A DNA stretch of 45,632 nt, from the NCBI GenBank assembly GCA_027064945.1, contig JAMOPB010000237.1:1-45632 (forward strand), given 5' to 3'. Below the pieces are notes generated by a model, which did no database searches, was not told the DNA's origin, and saw only the letters and a program-made list of their open reading frames with translations. Position numbers and translations under genes: made by a program. Each line of letters begins with the position of its first letter. Position 1 is the stretch's first letter. Positions 1 through 8,248 of the stretch are shown piece by piece. Source of the stretch: Candidatus Cloacimonadota bacterium. Lineage in GTDB: Bacteria; Cloacimonadota; Cloacimonadia; Cloacimonadales; TCS61.

Positions 1-21
1 TAATTGAACAGATTTTTTCAT
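1..21 (-). CDS. Start of a gene running off the left edge
   Basis: An ATG on the minus strand at position 21 is preceded by an AAAGGAA Shine-Dalgarno sequence about seven bases upstream. Only seven codons (MKKSVQL) lie inside the window, so the product cannot be named. It would be the next gene downstream of the gene at 91-1704. The call rests only on start codon, ribosome site and genome layout. Confidence 0.4.
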
Positions 22-90
22 TGTCAAATTCCTTTAGGAAATATTATGCATATACGGACTTTAGTTCTTTCATTAAAATTAAAGGAAAAA

Positions 91-1704
91 TTAAGATTTG
101 ATCTCAATTTTTTTATAATTGATTTTAGCAATTTCGTCTACAGGAATTCCGTATTCTCGCAATCTGTTTTCTGTAGTTGCGTCCATAGCCTCAACAGTTT
201 TTAGTTTGCGAGCCGCTTTCATTGAATTTAAAAATTTATTAACTATATCATCAAACGATTTAATTGTTTGAGGAAAACTTTTAATGGTATAATCTGTTAC
301 AGAGTAATTGGTTTTTAATTGTACAGTACTTGCGTTTTTTTTGATGATTGGAAGCTGCATTAATTGATTATTTATAGCGTAAAGATTACCTCCAATTTTA
401 AAATAAGTGTCGTGTATGAGAGCTGGGACGCGTAACTTAGCCACATATGAACGCCCGTTTTCAGGCTTAATTTTGATCTTATATATATAAAAACGTGATC
501 GCCCATTATCTTTAATTTCTTTTTCAATTCCAAGAACATGCATTTTAAAATTTGGATCATCAAGTGATTCAATCAGTTTTTCTATATTACGATCGAGGTT
601 CTGATCGAATTCTACTTTTGTACGCCCAGGATCTGTTATCCATTTAACTCCTGTTGCTTTAAGCGCATTAATACCTATAGTTTTTTTATTATACATTTTA
701 TCAGAATCAATATTTTTCTTATACACGAACTGTTTGCGGTGTTCCGCGATTAATGTATCAAAACTTTGTGGTGTTCCTTCAATTTTGATTTCATTTTTAA
801 GAGCTTCATTTATAAGATTTGCTAATTCATTTGGATCACCTATGTTTATTTGCATATCTGGGTGTTCTGATAAAAATTTGCGAGTAATAGCAACAAGCGA
901 GTCGAGTTCTAATTTATCATCAATTTTTTTATTAAATTTTTTAATTAAAACTTCTTTTATCTTATCTGCTGTAATATTTTCAGGGTTTGGGATGTGTTGA
1001 TTTTGATTTTCAGCAGTTTGTGATAAAATGTTTTCTAATTGCTCATCCCGGTTTGATACAATTTTAGTTAATTTAGTAAATACAGTTTTAGGAACCTGCA
1101 TACTAGAATCAATTGTTAAGGATAAATATTTATTATTGTGGTAAAAAAATACATATCGGTCAGCAATTTGTACTGGAAATCTATATTCGTTTAATTTCAA
1201 ATATAATAATAATTTTTCCAGTTCCTGATATTCATGATTGAAATCTAATACCACTACTGTTTCGCTAGCACCTAGTTGTTTAGCCGCTGTTAGCATATTA
1301 TATATTGAATTTATAAGATTAAAAAAATCAGGTGCTACATATTTAATTCCGCGGCTGTTGACTAATTGCCAGAATGTTTTAGACACAGGACTCAGATCAA
1401 CTATTACTGGAGTATTTATAGAATTTTTAACAATTTTTTCTACTCGGATATTTTTAACTTCTTTTTTCAAATCATTGATATAATTTTGTATGCGGCGCAC
1501 AGCTATACCGCTAATCTGTATTTTATCAGGTACGATTATTGTTCTATAATGTTGCCTAAATTGTTGTTCACTTTCATACCATTTTTTAAAATCTGAAAGA
1601 GAAAAAGGTATATAGATTATATTTACACGAGCTTGCCACCAGTTAGCACGTGTGAATGGTGTAACAGGATTTTTAATGCCTGCTTTAAAATTTAACATAT
1701 CCAT
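91..1704 (-). CDS. Possible phage RNA polymerase beta-like N-terminal protein
   Basis: A 537-residue protein of uncertain function. Residues about 400-475 contain a stretch (RVPALIHDTYFKIGGNLYAI, then NQLMQLPII) that resembles the bacterial RNAP beta segment in which a short strand leads into PLMTDxGTFIINGxERVIVSQ and then RSPGV. The first 380 residues are not recognised; a hydrophilic, Asn/Gln/Lys-rich linker lies near residues 225-260. The window also encodes both halves of beta-prime, so a partner beta fragment is expected somewhere in this genome, and giant phages are known to split beta into pieces. A terminator (1768-1797) and a candidate promoter motif (1726-1741) lie just upstream, so it probably starts a new transcription unit. 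The beta assignment is inference from a short motif; it could instead be an unknown structural protein. Confidence 0.4.
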   Translation of the reverse strand: MDMLNFKAGIKNPVTPFTRANWWQARVNIIYIPFSLSDFKKWYESEQQFRQHYRTIIVPDKIQISGIAVRRIQNYINDLKKEVKNIRVEKIVKNSINTPVIVDLSPVSKTFWQLVNSRGIKYVAPDFFNLINSIYNMLTAAKQLGASETVVVLDFNHEYQELEKLLLYLKLNEYRFPVQIADRYVFFYHNNKYLSLTIDSSMQVPKTVFTKLTKIVSNRDEQLENILSQTAENQNQHIPNPENITADKIKEVLIKKFNKKIDDKLELDSLVAITRKFLSEHPDMQINIGDPNELANLINEALKNEIKIEGTPQSFDTLIAEHRKQFVYKKNIDSDKMYNKKTIGINALKATGVKWITDPGRTKVEFDQNLDRNIEKLIESLDDPNFKMHVLGIEKEIKDNGRSRFYIYKIKIKPENGRSYVAKLRVPALIHDTYFKIGGNLYAINNQLMQLPIIKKNASTVQLKTNYSVTDYTIKSFPQTIKSFDDIVNKFLNSMKAARKLKTVEAMDATTENRLREYGIPVDEIAKINYKKIEIKS

Positions 1705-1725
1705 AGCGGTCCTTTTAAATTATTT

Positions 1726-1741
1726 TGCTAATGATTGGGGC
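1726..1741 (-). promoter_or_regulatory. Candidate promoter element (GCCCCAATcATTAGCA)
   Basis: Minus-strand element GCCCCAATCATTAGCA lies about 22-37 bases upstream of the ATG at 1704 and downstream of a terminator. It matches the element upstream of 39146 at 15 of 16 positions. Its position between a terminator and a gene start suggests a phage promoter; this is inference. Confidence 0.35.
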
Positions 1742-1754
1742 ATTCATGAATCTC

Positions 1755-1797
1755 AAAAAAAACAAAAAAAACTGCGGAACAAGAGATCCGCAGTTTT
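1755..1797 (-). terminator. Intrinsic terminator
   Basis: An 11-bp perfect stem (1768-1778 with 1787-1797) with loop ACAAGAGA is followed on the minus strand by a T-rich run. It overlaps the stop codon (1796-1798) of the out-of-frame extension of the preceding gene, not the annotated stop at 1998. Confidence 0.85.
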
Positions 1798-2000
1798 ATA
1801 CTGTAGAAGGAGGGGTTTTGTTAAGAGCCGCCTTTCTTCTTTCAATAATATTTTTTTGTATATTATAAACCTTTTCTATCATGTATAAGGGGAGGGATAA
1901 TAATTCAGAAAAACTGAATGGCAACATTTGAAAGCTAGCATTATACATGTAATCGGATAATGCGTTTTCCCAATAAGCTTCTTTTTCATGCGGCTCGTTA
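1796..2000 (-). CDS. Probable frameshifted C-terminal extension of the zinc-ribbon tail protein
   Basis: A reading frame shifted +1 (or -2) from the gene at 1998-2897 continues for about 67 codons past that gene's stop. It reads like a real protein, for example NEPHEKEAYWENALSDYMYN and later LSLPLYMIEKVYNIQKNIIE, then ERRKAALNKTPPSTV. It is open from about 2077 but contains no ATG, GTG or TTG before the ATG at 1948, which has no ribosome site. The overlap carries slippery runs: codons GAG TTT TTT CGT and ACC TTT TCT, where tRNA-Phe could re-pair after a one-base slip. The stop abuts the terminator hairpin, as for neighbouring genes. Known precedent: tail assembly chaperones of many tailed phages are made as a short form and a frameshifted long form. 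The alternative is a separate 50-residue protein from 1948. Confidence 0.55.
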
Positions 2001-2897
2001 AATAGAAAAGGTTTTACGAAAAAACTCGCTTTCAGGTGATACAGACCAATTGAAATTGTGTCCGCAATGCTCGCACGTTACAGGTACTTTAAGATCAATA
2101 ACATATTTATTAAATGAATCATTGATAAATTTGTTAATTTCATCGTGTACTTCTAATGGGGCGTTATCCAAGTAAGGTCTAATTTCCGTAATCATATCTT
2201 TAAGTACATATGTTTCTTCTTTACCTGTTTCCTCATTCATATATTTAAACTCAAGAGATTCGATAAACATTAATAAAGTATCTGTGCTGTCGATTATTTG
2301 ACCTTTTTGAATTAAATTTTTACGTACAGTATCAAAATTCATAGACTCATAAACTTTATTTCTTTTAAGTTCTGTCGGCATTTTAATAGAAACTGTTAAT
2401 ACATTATCAAACATTGTTTTTGTAAATACTTTTTCGTATACCGGAAGATCTTCTTCCCAAACAGGAATTTTGCTTTCTGGATTACTGAATAAATCTGAAA
2501 TTACCAAATCATATTCTGTTAATTCACCACATTCAGGACAGTACGCTGTTCTTTTAGGAAGTTTTGTATATGATGCATCAAGCAGCAATGCTATAAGAAT
2601 TTCTTTATCAGGACTAGTTAGTTTAGATTCAAAATCTTCAAAACTAGCAAATTCAATGCCGTTATACTGACCTTTTTGATACAGGAATTCATTGATCATT
2701 TTATTAAAAGTGAGCATAGATGTGCGTGCTGTTTTAATTTTTAAATCATCATGTCCTGTTAATGGATTCATAGTAACTTCTACGTCTTTAAGAAGTGCGA
2801 GTTTTGCACTAACTTTTCTTGCTTCAATAACTTTTTGAGTTGCCTCAAGTGCCTTTAAAAATGCCGGTTTTACAGCATTCGGATCAAATGTTTGCAT
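1998..2897 (-). CDS. Zinc-ribbon tail/baseplate assembly protein (gp26/gp51-type candidate)
   Basis: A 299-residue protein with two CxxC pairs, YCPECG near residue 119 and CEHCGHNF near residue 276, which could together bind zinc. The rest is hydrophilic and mostly helical with no membrane segment. The ATG has a ribosome site (AAGGAG) in the short gap after the upstream terminator. It lies directly after the gp6-like wedge gene. T4-type phages carry zinc-ribbon-containing baseplate hub assembly factors (gp26/gp51 family) in such settings, and the probable frameshift extension at its 3' end also fits an assembly chaperone. The exact family is inferred from context and architecture, not from a clear signature. 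Confidence 0.45.
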   Translation of the reverse strand: MQTFDPNAVKPAFLKALEATQKVIEARKVSAKLALLKDVEVTMNPLTGHDDLKIKTARTSMLTFNKMINEFLYQKGQYNGIEFASFEDFESKLTSPDKEILIALLLDASYTKLPKRTAYCPECGELTEYDLVISDLFSNPESKIPVWEEDLPVYEKVFTKTMFDNVLTVSIKMPTELKRNKVYESMNFDTVRKNLIQKGQIIDSTDTLLMFIESLEFKYMNEETGKEETYVLKDMITEIRPYLDNAPLEVHDEINKFINDSFNKYVIDLKVPVTCEHCGHNFNWSVSPESEFFRKTFSI

Positions 2898-2940
2898 CCA
2901 TGTACTCCTTATTATAAGATTTATTTTTTAGTTTTAAAAA

Positions 2941-2983
2941 AACAAAAAAGAAAAACTGAGATCAAACGGGTACGATCTCAGTT
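2941..2983 (-). terminator. Intrinsic terminator after the baseplate wedge gene
   Basis: A 10-bp perfect stem (2954-2963 with 2974-2983) with a 10-base loop is followed on the minus strand by a T-rich run with only a few other bases. It starts immediately after the stop codon of the gene at 2985-5342. Confidence 0.85.
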
Positions 2984-2984
2984 A

Positions 2985-5342
2985 TCAAGAAATTATGAAT
3001 TTAATATCCATATTATTCACATCGAAATGGAAATATGTTGGAACGCTTGTGAGTTGGTCATCTACATTATAATTACCGTTTTCAATTATACTGTCCCATT
3101 TTTCAACAACTAAAGTTTTAGGGCTCTCGACCGTGACTTCATTAATTATATCAGGATACATCTCTTTTATTAATTTAATAATAGATGTTGTATAAATTTC
3201 TATTCCATCGCCTTCATTATCATTCAAATACCCGAGAACTGCAAGACTGATATCAGTTTTAAGGTCAATTAAGGTTAGACCGCTGGAACTTAATGCGTTG
3301 CTATCGTATTTAATTTCAATAGATACTGGATATCTAGCTAACAGATCATTGTTATCGTTTATTTGTACGCCGTCTGCTACGATGTTATCAACATCAATTG
3401 TATTCATTAATGCTTGGTTAATTGATATATTAAAAGCAATTTTATTTTTAAGATCTTTTTCGGATATTATAAAATAATCAACAAAACTGGATTCATATTT
3501 TATATCGTTCGCAAAATTATCATGATATTCTTTTTTAATGAAAGGTAAAAAAAGCAATTTTTCAGTTCCATCTTGGAAAGTATATTTTTTATGATTTTGA
3601 ATTTTCTTCATTACAACAACACTATTTACCACATTATATTCGTGAATATTGTAATTAGTAGAATCATTTCGCAAATTAACGCTATTTATGATTAAATCTT
3701 TATCAAAAAACTTATTGTAAATAAGTTCAGAGCTGCTGATATCAGCACGATAACTATTCGCGCTACTGAGTTCATAGTTACCAACATTACTTTCAATTAT
3801 TAAAGTATAACCTGCTCCAAAAGCATTCGATTCAAAATAAAATGCTTCATTTGTAGCATCCCATTTAATATATAATTCTATATTGATTTCAGGATTTGAG
3901 TTAATTCTTAATATAGTTAATGGAATACGTAGATTATCGTATTTATAATATGATGTTACTTTACCATTATAATCTATATATGTGAGTGGTGAAATAAGTT
4001 GTACTCCATTATATACATATTCAGGATTGATGCACCAGTTATTAGCCGAAAAACAGCTGCTAGTATCTATATTGAGTGTTGTACTTTCAACTATTTCATA
4101 AGTATAAGGATTTCTCAAAATATTATAAACTGATACAATAGGGCTGCTTGTATCTATTTGACGCGAAATAACCGTAGCAAATTTTTTAGTAACTGGATTT
4201 GCAAAATATTTTTCGAAATCAAGTTGTGTGATTAATGAATTTCTTTCAGTAATTTTTTTCAAAATTCCGAATCTAATATCATCAATGCTACTAGCATCTT
4301 GCCCACCGCTTGCTGGAGTTTCTGTTTTTACATTAAGATTTACAGTATTAAATACAATTGTATCATTTGTATTTGTGTCAATTTCATAATAATTTATGTT
4401 TTCAATTTGAGCAAGCCCGCTAGGCACATTACCAGCTGCACCGAGACTGAATTCAACAATAGTTATAACTTCATCATTAGTGGATAATTTATATCCATAT
4501 AATCCGTTACCTAGTGTAAATGTGATATTTTGGTAATCAGTCAAATTAGCGAATATCACTTTTTCAGTAGATGTTGTGTTAAATTTAAAATATTTTAGAT
4601 CAAATTCTTCAAGTTGTGGATAAATATTCGTAATTGCATCAATTGGTAAATGCTCTATTCCTGTTGTGTCGATCGGTGGATTGCTGTTTGTATTGACATA
4701 TGTTTTCATTAAATATAATTGATGTCCTTCAGGTATTGGTATATTGTACGATACATTATCGCCTATATCATATGCCGGAACCACAAACTTATCAACAATT
4801 CTTTCTACTTGTCTTACTTTATCATCTGGAATAATAATAAAGTATGTAGGAGTATTATTATCATCGACACTATCAATTATATCAAGTTGATATGTACCGA
4901 TTCCGTCTGTTAAAGTTGCGGTAATTGCATTTTCCGTAATTTCTACATTTATTTCGCCTTCGATTCTGAAAGCTGCATTATTAATTTCAAAATATGAGAA
5001 AGATGGAACTGTGTACTTTAACTTACGGTTGCTATTAACGGTGACTTTAGGAATCATAAGATAAGAAGTTACTTTAGATGGTAACGCTAAGTTGAAATCA
5101 TATGAATAGACTGATGCATGGAATAACATAGATTTAAAATTCTGTGCTGTAGCTACATTGAATTCTTTAGTAACATATTCATAATATTTTTGTGCGTCAA
5201 ACGCAATATTTGAAAGCATATTGGCCAGCACAGATAGCGCCCCACTTGTTAATAATTTAGTATCTTTAATACCTAGGTTGGTTTGTAAGTCATAATTTAT
5301 CTGTGACAGATATTCTTCTGGCGTGTTTATTAAATTTGCCAT
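2985..5342 (-). CDS. Baseplate wedge protein, T4 gp6-like (baseplate J family)
   Basis: A 785-residue protein expected to form the baseplate wedge ring of the contractile tail. The N-terminus (residues 1-100: EEYLSQINYDLQTNLGIKD followed by EYVTKEFNVATAQNFKSMLF) matches the pattern of T4 gp6-type wedge proteins, with an all-helical start and then long beta-rich domains. An ASGGQDASSIDDIRFGIL segment near residue 350 resembles the GG(t)d.Es.ddiR region that is characteristic of baseplate J/gp6 proteins. Length is close to, though larger than, T4 gp6 (about 660). It is followed at once by a terminator and preceded two bases away by the gene at 5345-6199, so the two are co-transcribed. Confidence 0.75.
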   Translation of the reverse strand: MANLINTPEEYLSQINYDLQTNLGIKDTKLLTSGALSVLANMLSNIAFDAQKYYEYVTKEFNVATAQNFKSMLFHASVYSYDFNLALPSKVTSYLMIPKVTVNSNRKLKYTVPSFSYFEINNAAFRIEGEINVEITENAITATLTDGIGTYQLDIIDSVDDNNTPTYFIIIPDDKVRQVERIVDKFVVPAYDIGDNVSYNIPIPEGHQLYLMKTYVNTNSNPPIDTTGIEHLPIDAITNIYPQLEEFDLKYFKFNTTSTEKVIFANLTDYQNITFTLGNGLYGYKLSTNDEVITIVEFSLGAAGNVPSGLAQIENINYYEIDTNTNDTIVFNTVNLNVKTETPASGGQDASSIDDIRFGILKKITERNSLITQLDFEKYFANPVTKKFATVISRQIDTSSPIVSVYNILRNPYTYEIVESTTLNIDTSSCFSANNWCINPEYVYNGVQLISPLTYIDYNGKVTSYYKYDNLRIPLTILRINSNPEINIELYIKWDATNEAFYFESNAFGAGYTLIIESNVGNYELSSANSYRADISSSELIYNKFFDKDLIINSVNLRNDSTNYNIHEYNVVNSVVVMKKIQNHKKYTFQDGTEKLLFLPFIKKEYHDNFANDIKYESSFVDYFIISEKDLKNKIAFNISINQALMNTIDVDNIVADGVQINDNNDLLARYPVSIEIKYDSNALSSSGLTLIDLKTDISLAVLGYLNDNEGDGIEIYTTSIIKLIKEMYPDIINEVTVESPKTLVVEKWDSIIENGNYNVDDQLTSVPTYFHFDVNNMDIKFIIS

Positions 5343-5344
5343 GA

Positions 5345-6199
5345 TTATCCTTTATATGGGCGAAGTAACCCTTTTTCTACACATAGGTCTATAAATTCTC
5401 TAAATAACACTGAATCTGTATAAAATTTAGAAAAATGATCATTTGAAGACATTTTTTTGGTTGTAGGATACACAGAACGATCGTGGTCGACTATATTATA
5501 TTGGATATTTTTCATATAATGATTATTTTGACCTCTTTGGCCAAATGAATCTGATAGCGTATCATTAGAAGGAAAAACACCAACATATTTAACTATTTCT
5601 CGAGGTCGCAAATCAATTGGATTATATGCATATGCCCAAATTTGACCATAATAAGGAACCGGGTAAAATATATCAGTATCTTTTGCTAGATATTCATCTG
5701 GCAGGTCAACAAAACCTTTTTTTAAATCACTCATAAAATCTATCCACATCATATGTGTAAATTCTACCAAATTTCTTTCTTCGAGATATGTTATCGATAT
5801 ATTGTTTATTTTTGTATCATATGAAAAAACATTTTGATTTAAATGTCTTAAATTATAATTGTCTGCGCTTGCGTTAACTGTACCCGGATCTATCTGAAAA
5901 GCAAGTTTCATACTATTCATCATGAATTCTTTTATTACATCAGCATATTCAACAATTGAACTACCATATTTGTCTTGTAATCTTTTATCATGTTTTATTA
6001 ATTCCGGCCATGGACCTGGATCTACAAATATAACATAACCGCCGTTAAAATTTGGAGTATATTCATACAAAAGATCATGTGTAACATACTGATTCAATTG
6101 GCTTTGATAATCCGTATATAATTTACCGGAAAGAACGCTTTTACTCGGTGTAATTGTTGCTTGTTCATTCAATCCTAGGTTAACTATATAATCCTTCAT
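5345..6199 (-). CDS. Probable baseplate/tail-tube initiation protein (gp54-like)
   Basis: A 284-residue protein with no membrane segment and a beta-rich composition. The central part (ITYLEERNLVEFTHMMWIDF, then YPVPYYGQIWAYAYNP and EIVKYVGVFPSNDTLSDSFG) has the layout of a tail-tube-like fold, including the VGVFPSN turn similar to the GxFPT loop of tube proteins. Tube-like initiator proteins (T4 gp48 and gp54) cap the baseplate and nucleate tube growth. The neighbours are a gp6-like wedge protein and a protein of unknown function. Its start overlaps the end of the upstream gene by 20 bases, which indicates translational coupling. The gp54-like name is inference; a different baseplate component is possible. 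Confidence 0.45.
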   Translation of the reverse strand: MKDYIVNLGLNEQATITPSKSVLSGKLYTDYQSQLNQYVTHDLLYEYTPNFNGGYVIFVDPGPWPELIKHDKRLQDKYGSSIVEYADVIKEFMMNSMKLAFQIDPGTVNASADNYNLRHLNQNVFSYDTKINNISITYLEERNLVEFTHMMWIDFMSDLKKGFVDLPDEYLAKDTDIFYPVPYYGQIWAYAYNPIDLRPREIVKYVGVFPSNDTLSDSFGQRGQNNHYMKNIQYNIVDHDRSVYPTTKKMSSNDHFSKFYTDSVLFREFIDLCVEKGLLRPYKG

Positions 6200-6854
6200 T
6201 GTCCTCGCCTTTCATCGGAATATCATATTTTGGAACATCTATAATGTTTGATATTTTTTGAATCAATTCTAAAAGATCAAATTCGAATCCCACGATCATA
6301 TGATAAAGTGTATCTGCAGGCAGTGTTAAAGCAATTTCATCCAATATACCTACATACATAGCAATACGTTTTAATTGATCAAATTCATCTATATCATACT
6401 TGAGTTCCATTAAATCTATTAAATTTTCGAGATATTTTTTCAATTTTTCTAGACGTTGAATAAGATATATTTTGGTGAATATTTCTTGTGTTTGAGATAT
6501 TTGAATAGCTACAATATCATCCTCATCGATTTGAGGTTCTTCACCTTCGGCTGGCTGTTCTCCAGCTGGCTGTTCTCCAGCTGGCTGTTCTCCAGCTGGC
6601 TGCTCTTCAGCTGGTTGCCCTTCACCTTCGGCAGGCTGACCTTCAACAAGCTGTTCCCCACCTTCAGCAGGCTGCTCTTCAGCTGGTTGTGGCTGCATAG
6701 GTTCTTCTATATACCAGAGTCCACCCTCGTCATCTTCACCATTATCTAAAGGTATTAATCCTTCATCATTTTCATAGAAAACCTGAAAAGAAGCACGTTC
6801 AATAATTGAACGGCGTTCTTCCAATATATCCAAAATATTTTTGTCAATTATCAT
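6180..6854 (-). CDS. Acidic structural protein with Pro-Ala-Glu repeats, function unknown
   Basis: A 224-residue acidic protein. Residues about 50-110 are a low-complexity linker built of PAGEQ/PAEGE units (for example GEQPAGEQPAGEQPAEGEEP), encoded by near-identical 18-bp repeats. The two flanks are helical; the C-terminal part (FTKIYLIQRLEKLKKYLENL) is coiled-coil-like. Such linkers often connect two folded domains in phage structural proteins. It sits in the baseplate/portal operon, overlapping the next gene by 20 bases. I do not recognise the family. Confidence 0.7.
   Translation of the reverse strand: MIIDKNILDILEERRSIIERASFQVFYENDEGLIPLDNGEDDEGGLWYIEEPMQPQPAEEQPAEGGEQLVEGQPAEGEGQPAEEQPAGEQPAGEQPAGEQPAEGEEPQIDEDDIVAIQISQTQEIFTKIYLIQRLEKLKKYLENLIDLMELKYDIDEFDQLKRIAMYVGILDEIALTLPADTLYHMIVGFEFDLLELIQKISNIIDVPKYDIPMKGEDNEGLYS
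6548..6610. repeat. 18-bp tandem repeat inside a coding region
   Basis: About three and a half copies of an 18-bp unit (plus strand CTGGCTGTTCTCCAG plus three bases) encode the GEQPAG repeats of the acidic protein. The copies are nearly identical at DNA level, so copy number may vary by slippage without breaking the frame. Confidence 0.8.
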
Positions 6855-6863
6855 GCTTAGTCC

Positions 6864-8045
6864 TTAAACCAATGTGCGTTCAAATTTATCCATTTTACTC
6901 ATGGTTTTTTGGAAGAAATAGAATAAAATATACATATAAAGTTTACGAAGTTTTAGTTTTTGAGTAGCGGATACTTTCATGAGAGTATTGATTCCAAAAA
7001 TTTCTTTTAACGATTCATCAATAAGTTGTTTAAGATTGTTAGAATAAACTTCGTTTTTACGCATCAATATTTTGTCAACCGTATGTAGTATAGGTAATCT
7101 GTGTATATCGTTTTCTGATTTCACTCCTACAGCCATTAAAAATTGGCTTATTTGATGTTTGATTTCGTTTGGATGATGTTTAATATATTCAATAATTTTA
7201 TCAACTGCTAATTCTGTTACCACAAGTCTTTTGGTTAAAAATAGTTTTTCTGAAATCGGCATATCAGGAAATTTTATAGTAATTGCTTTTTCAAACTTAT
7301 CAACCAACATATCTACAGCACCTTGGAGTAAATGATCTTCAATTTTTAATACTCCTTGGTCGTCTTTTGATAAAGTTTCGATTGCAGCATCTATATTTTT
7401 ATCATTAACATGTTTATAATATAATTGAGCTACATTCTTAAAAACTTGATTTAATCGTCCCCATGTTTGCATAAACAATCTAACAGCCATCTCACTTGGA
7501 TTCTTTTTGATCTGTTCACCATATTTTTTATCAAGAGTATCAATAAAATATGCAATTAGTTCAAGAGGTGTTCTGTTTTTTAGTAACGATTTATTATTAA
7601 GACGTACGCGCTTAATGAATTCTGCTACGTTTTCTTTACATCCGTTTTTAAAATATTTATATTGCATTCCGTTATACAACTTAACAAGTGTTAAGAACAT
7701 AGCAATTTTACGCAATTCATCATCATTTGAATAAAGTCCAATAAAATATAAAATCATAGTTGATTGATAATATGGATCTTCGAACATTCGATTTGTATGA
7801 AACTGAAGTTTTTTAAAATCTTCTTTTATTTTATTAAACGGCACGCCGTACACATCAAACAATTGATCTGGTAATCTATGTGGTATCTGAAATCTGTAAC
7901 AGAAAGTGCTAGCACTTTGGGCATTTAAATAAAGCTGTGAAGTTACCTGTTGTAATTTTTGTTTTAAGTTTGTTCTTAAAGAACTGTTTTTTTTAAATTT
8001 TTCTATTATATAATCAATAGACTCAGCGCCTGTGTAAATAGCCAT
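6864..8045 (-). CDS. Helical protein of the portal/baseplate operon, function unknown
   Basis: A 393-residue, lysine-rich, almost entirely helical protein without membrane segments, zinc sites or catalytic motifs that I can see. It lies between the portal gene upstream and the acidic repeat protein downstream, in the same direction. The ATG at 8045 has an AAAGGAAAA ribosome site, and a candidate promoter motif (8087-8096) lies upstream after the portal terminator, so it may begin its own transcript. A virion or assembly role is likely from its position only. Confidence 0.7.
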   Translation of the reverse strand: MAIYTGAESIDYIIEKFKKNSSLRTNLKQKLQQVTSQLYLNAQSASTFCYRFQIPHRLPDQLFDVYGVPFNKIKEDFKKLQFHTNRMFEDPYYQSTMILYFIGLYSNDDELRKIAMFLTLVKLYNGMQYKYFKNGCKENVAEFIKRVRLNNKSLLKNRTPLELIAYFIDTLDKKYGEQIKKNPSEMAVRLFMQTWGRLNQVFKNVAQLYYKHVNDKNIDAAIETLSKDDQGVLKIEDHLLQGAVDMLVDKFEKAITIKFPDMPISEKLFLTKRLVVTELAVDKIIEYIKHHPNEIKHQISQFLMAVGVKSENDIHRLPILHTVDKILMRKNEVYSNNLKQLIDESLKEIFGINTLMKVSATQKLKLRKLYMYILFYFFQKTMSKMDKFERTLV

Positions 8046-8086
8046 CGATTTTCCTTTATAAAAGTTATTTGAAATTATATCAAGTT

Positions 8087-8096
8087 TTTGGGTTTA
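8087..8096 (-). promoter_or_regulatory. Candidate promoter element (TAAACCCAAA)
   Basis: Minus-strand TAAACCCAAA followed by AACTTGATATAATTT lies about 42-51 bases upstream of the start at 8045 and downstream of the portal-gene terminator. The same core occurs upstream of 16340 and 25705. Promoter function is inferred. Confidence 0.35.
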
Positions 8097-8181
8097 GATC
8101 AAGATATATCTATAATACCGTCCCAGTATGATTCATAGTTGTATGATATTAAAGATATCAGTTTTCTTGTCCATGAATATT

Positions 8182-8221
8182 TGCGAAAAAGCAAGAAAGC
8201 AGAGGTCTGAACTAGACCTCT
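8182..8221 (-). terminator. Probable intrinsic terminator after the portal gene
   Basis: An 8-bp perfect stem (8201-8208 with 8214-8221), loop GAACT, is followed on the minus strand by a T-rich stretch (GCTTTCTTGCTTTTT). It lies 28 bases after the portal stop codon. The T-run is interrupted, so it is weaker than the others. Confidence 0.7.
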
Positions 8222-8248
8222 ACTGTTTATCAAAGTTATTTTTGATTT

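Noticed and set aside
6456..6749. Plus-strand ORF rich in Leu/Phe/Trp/Ser
   Set aside because: It is the complement of the PAGEQ repeat region of the minus-strand gene.
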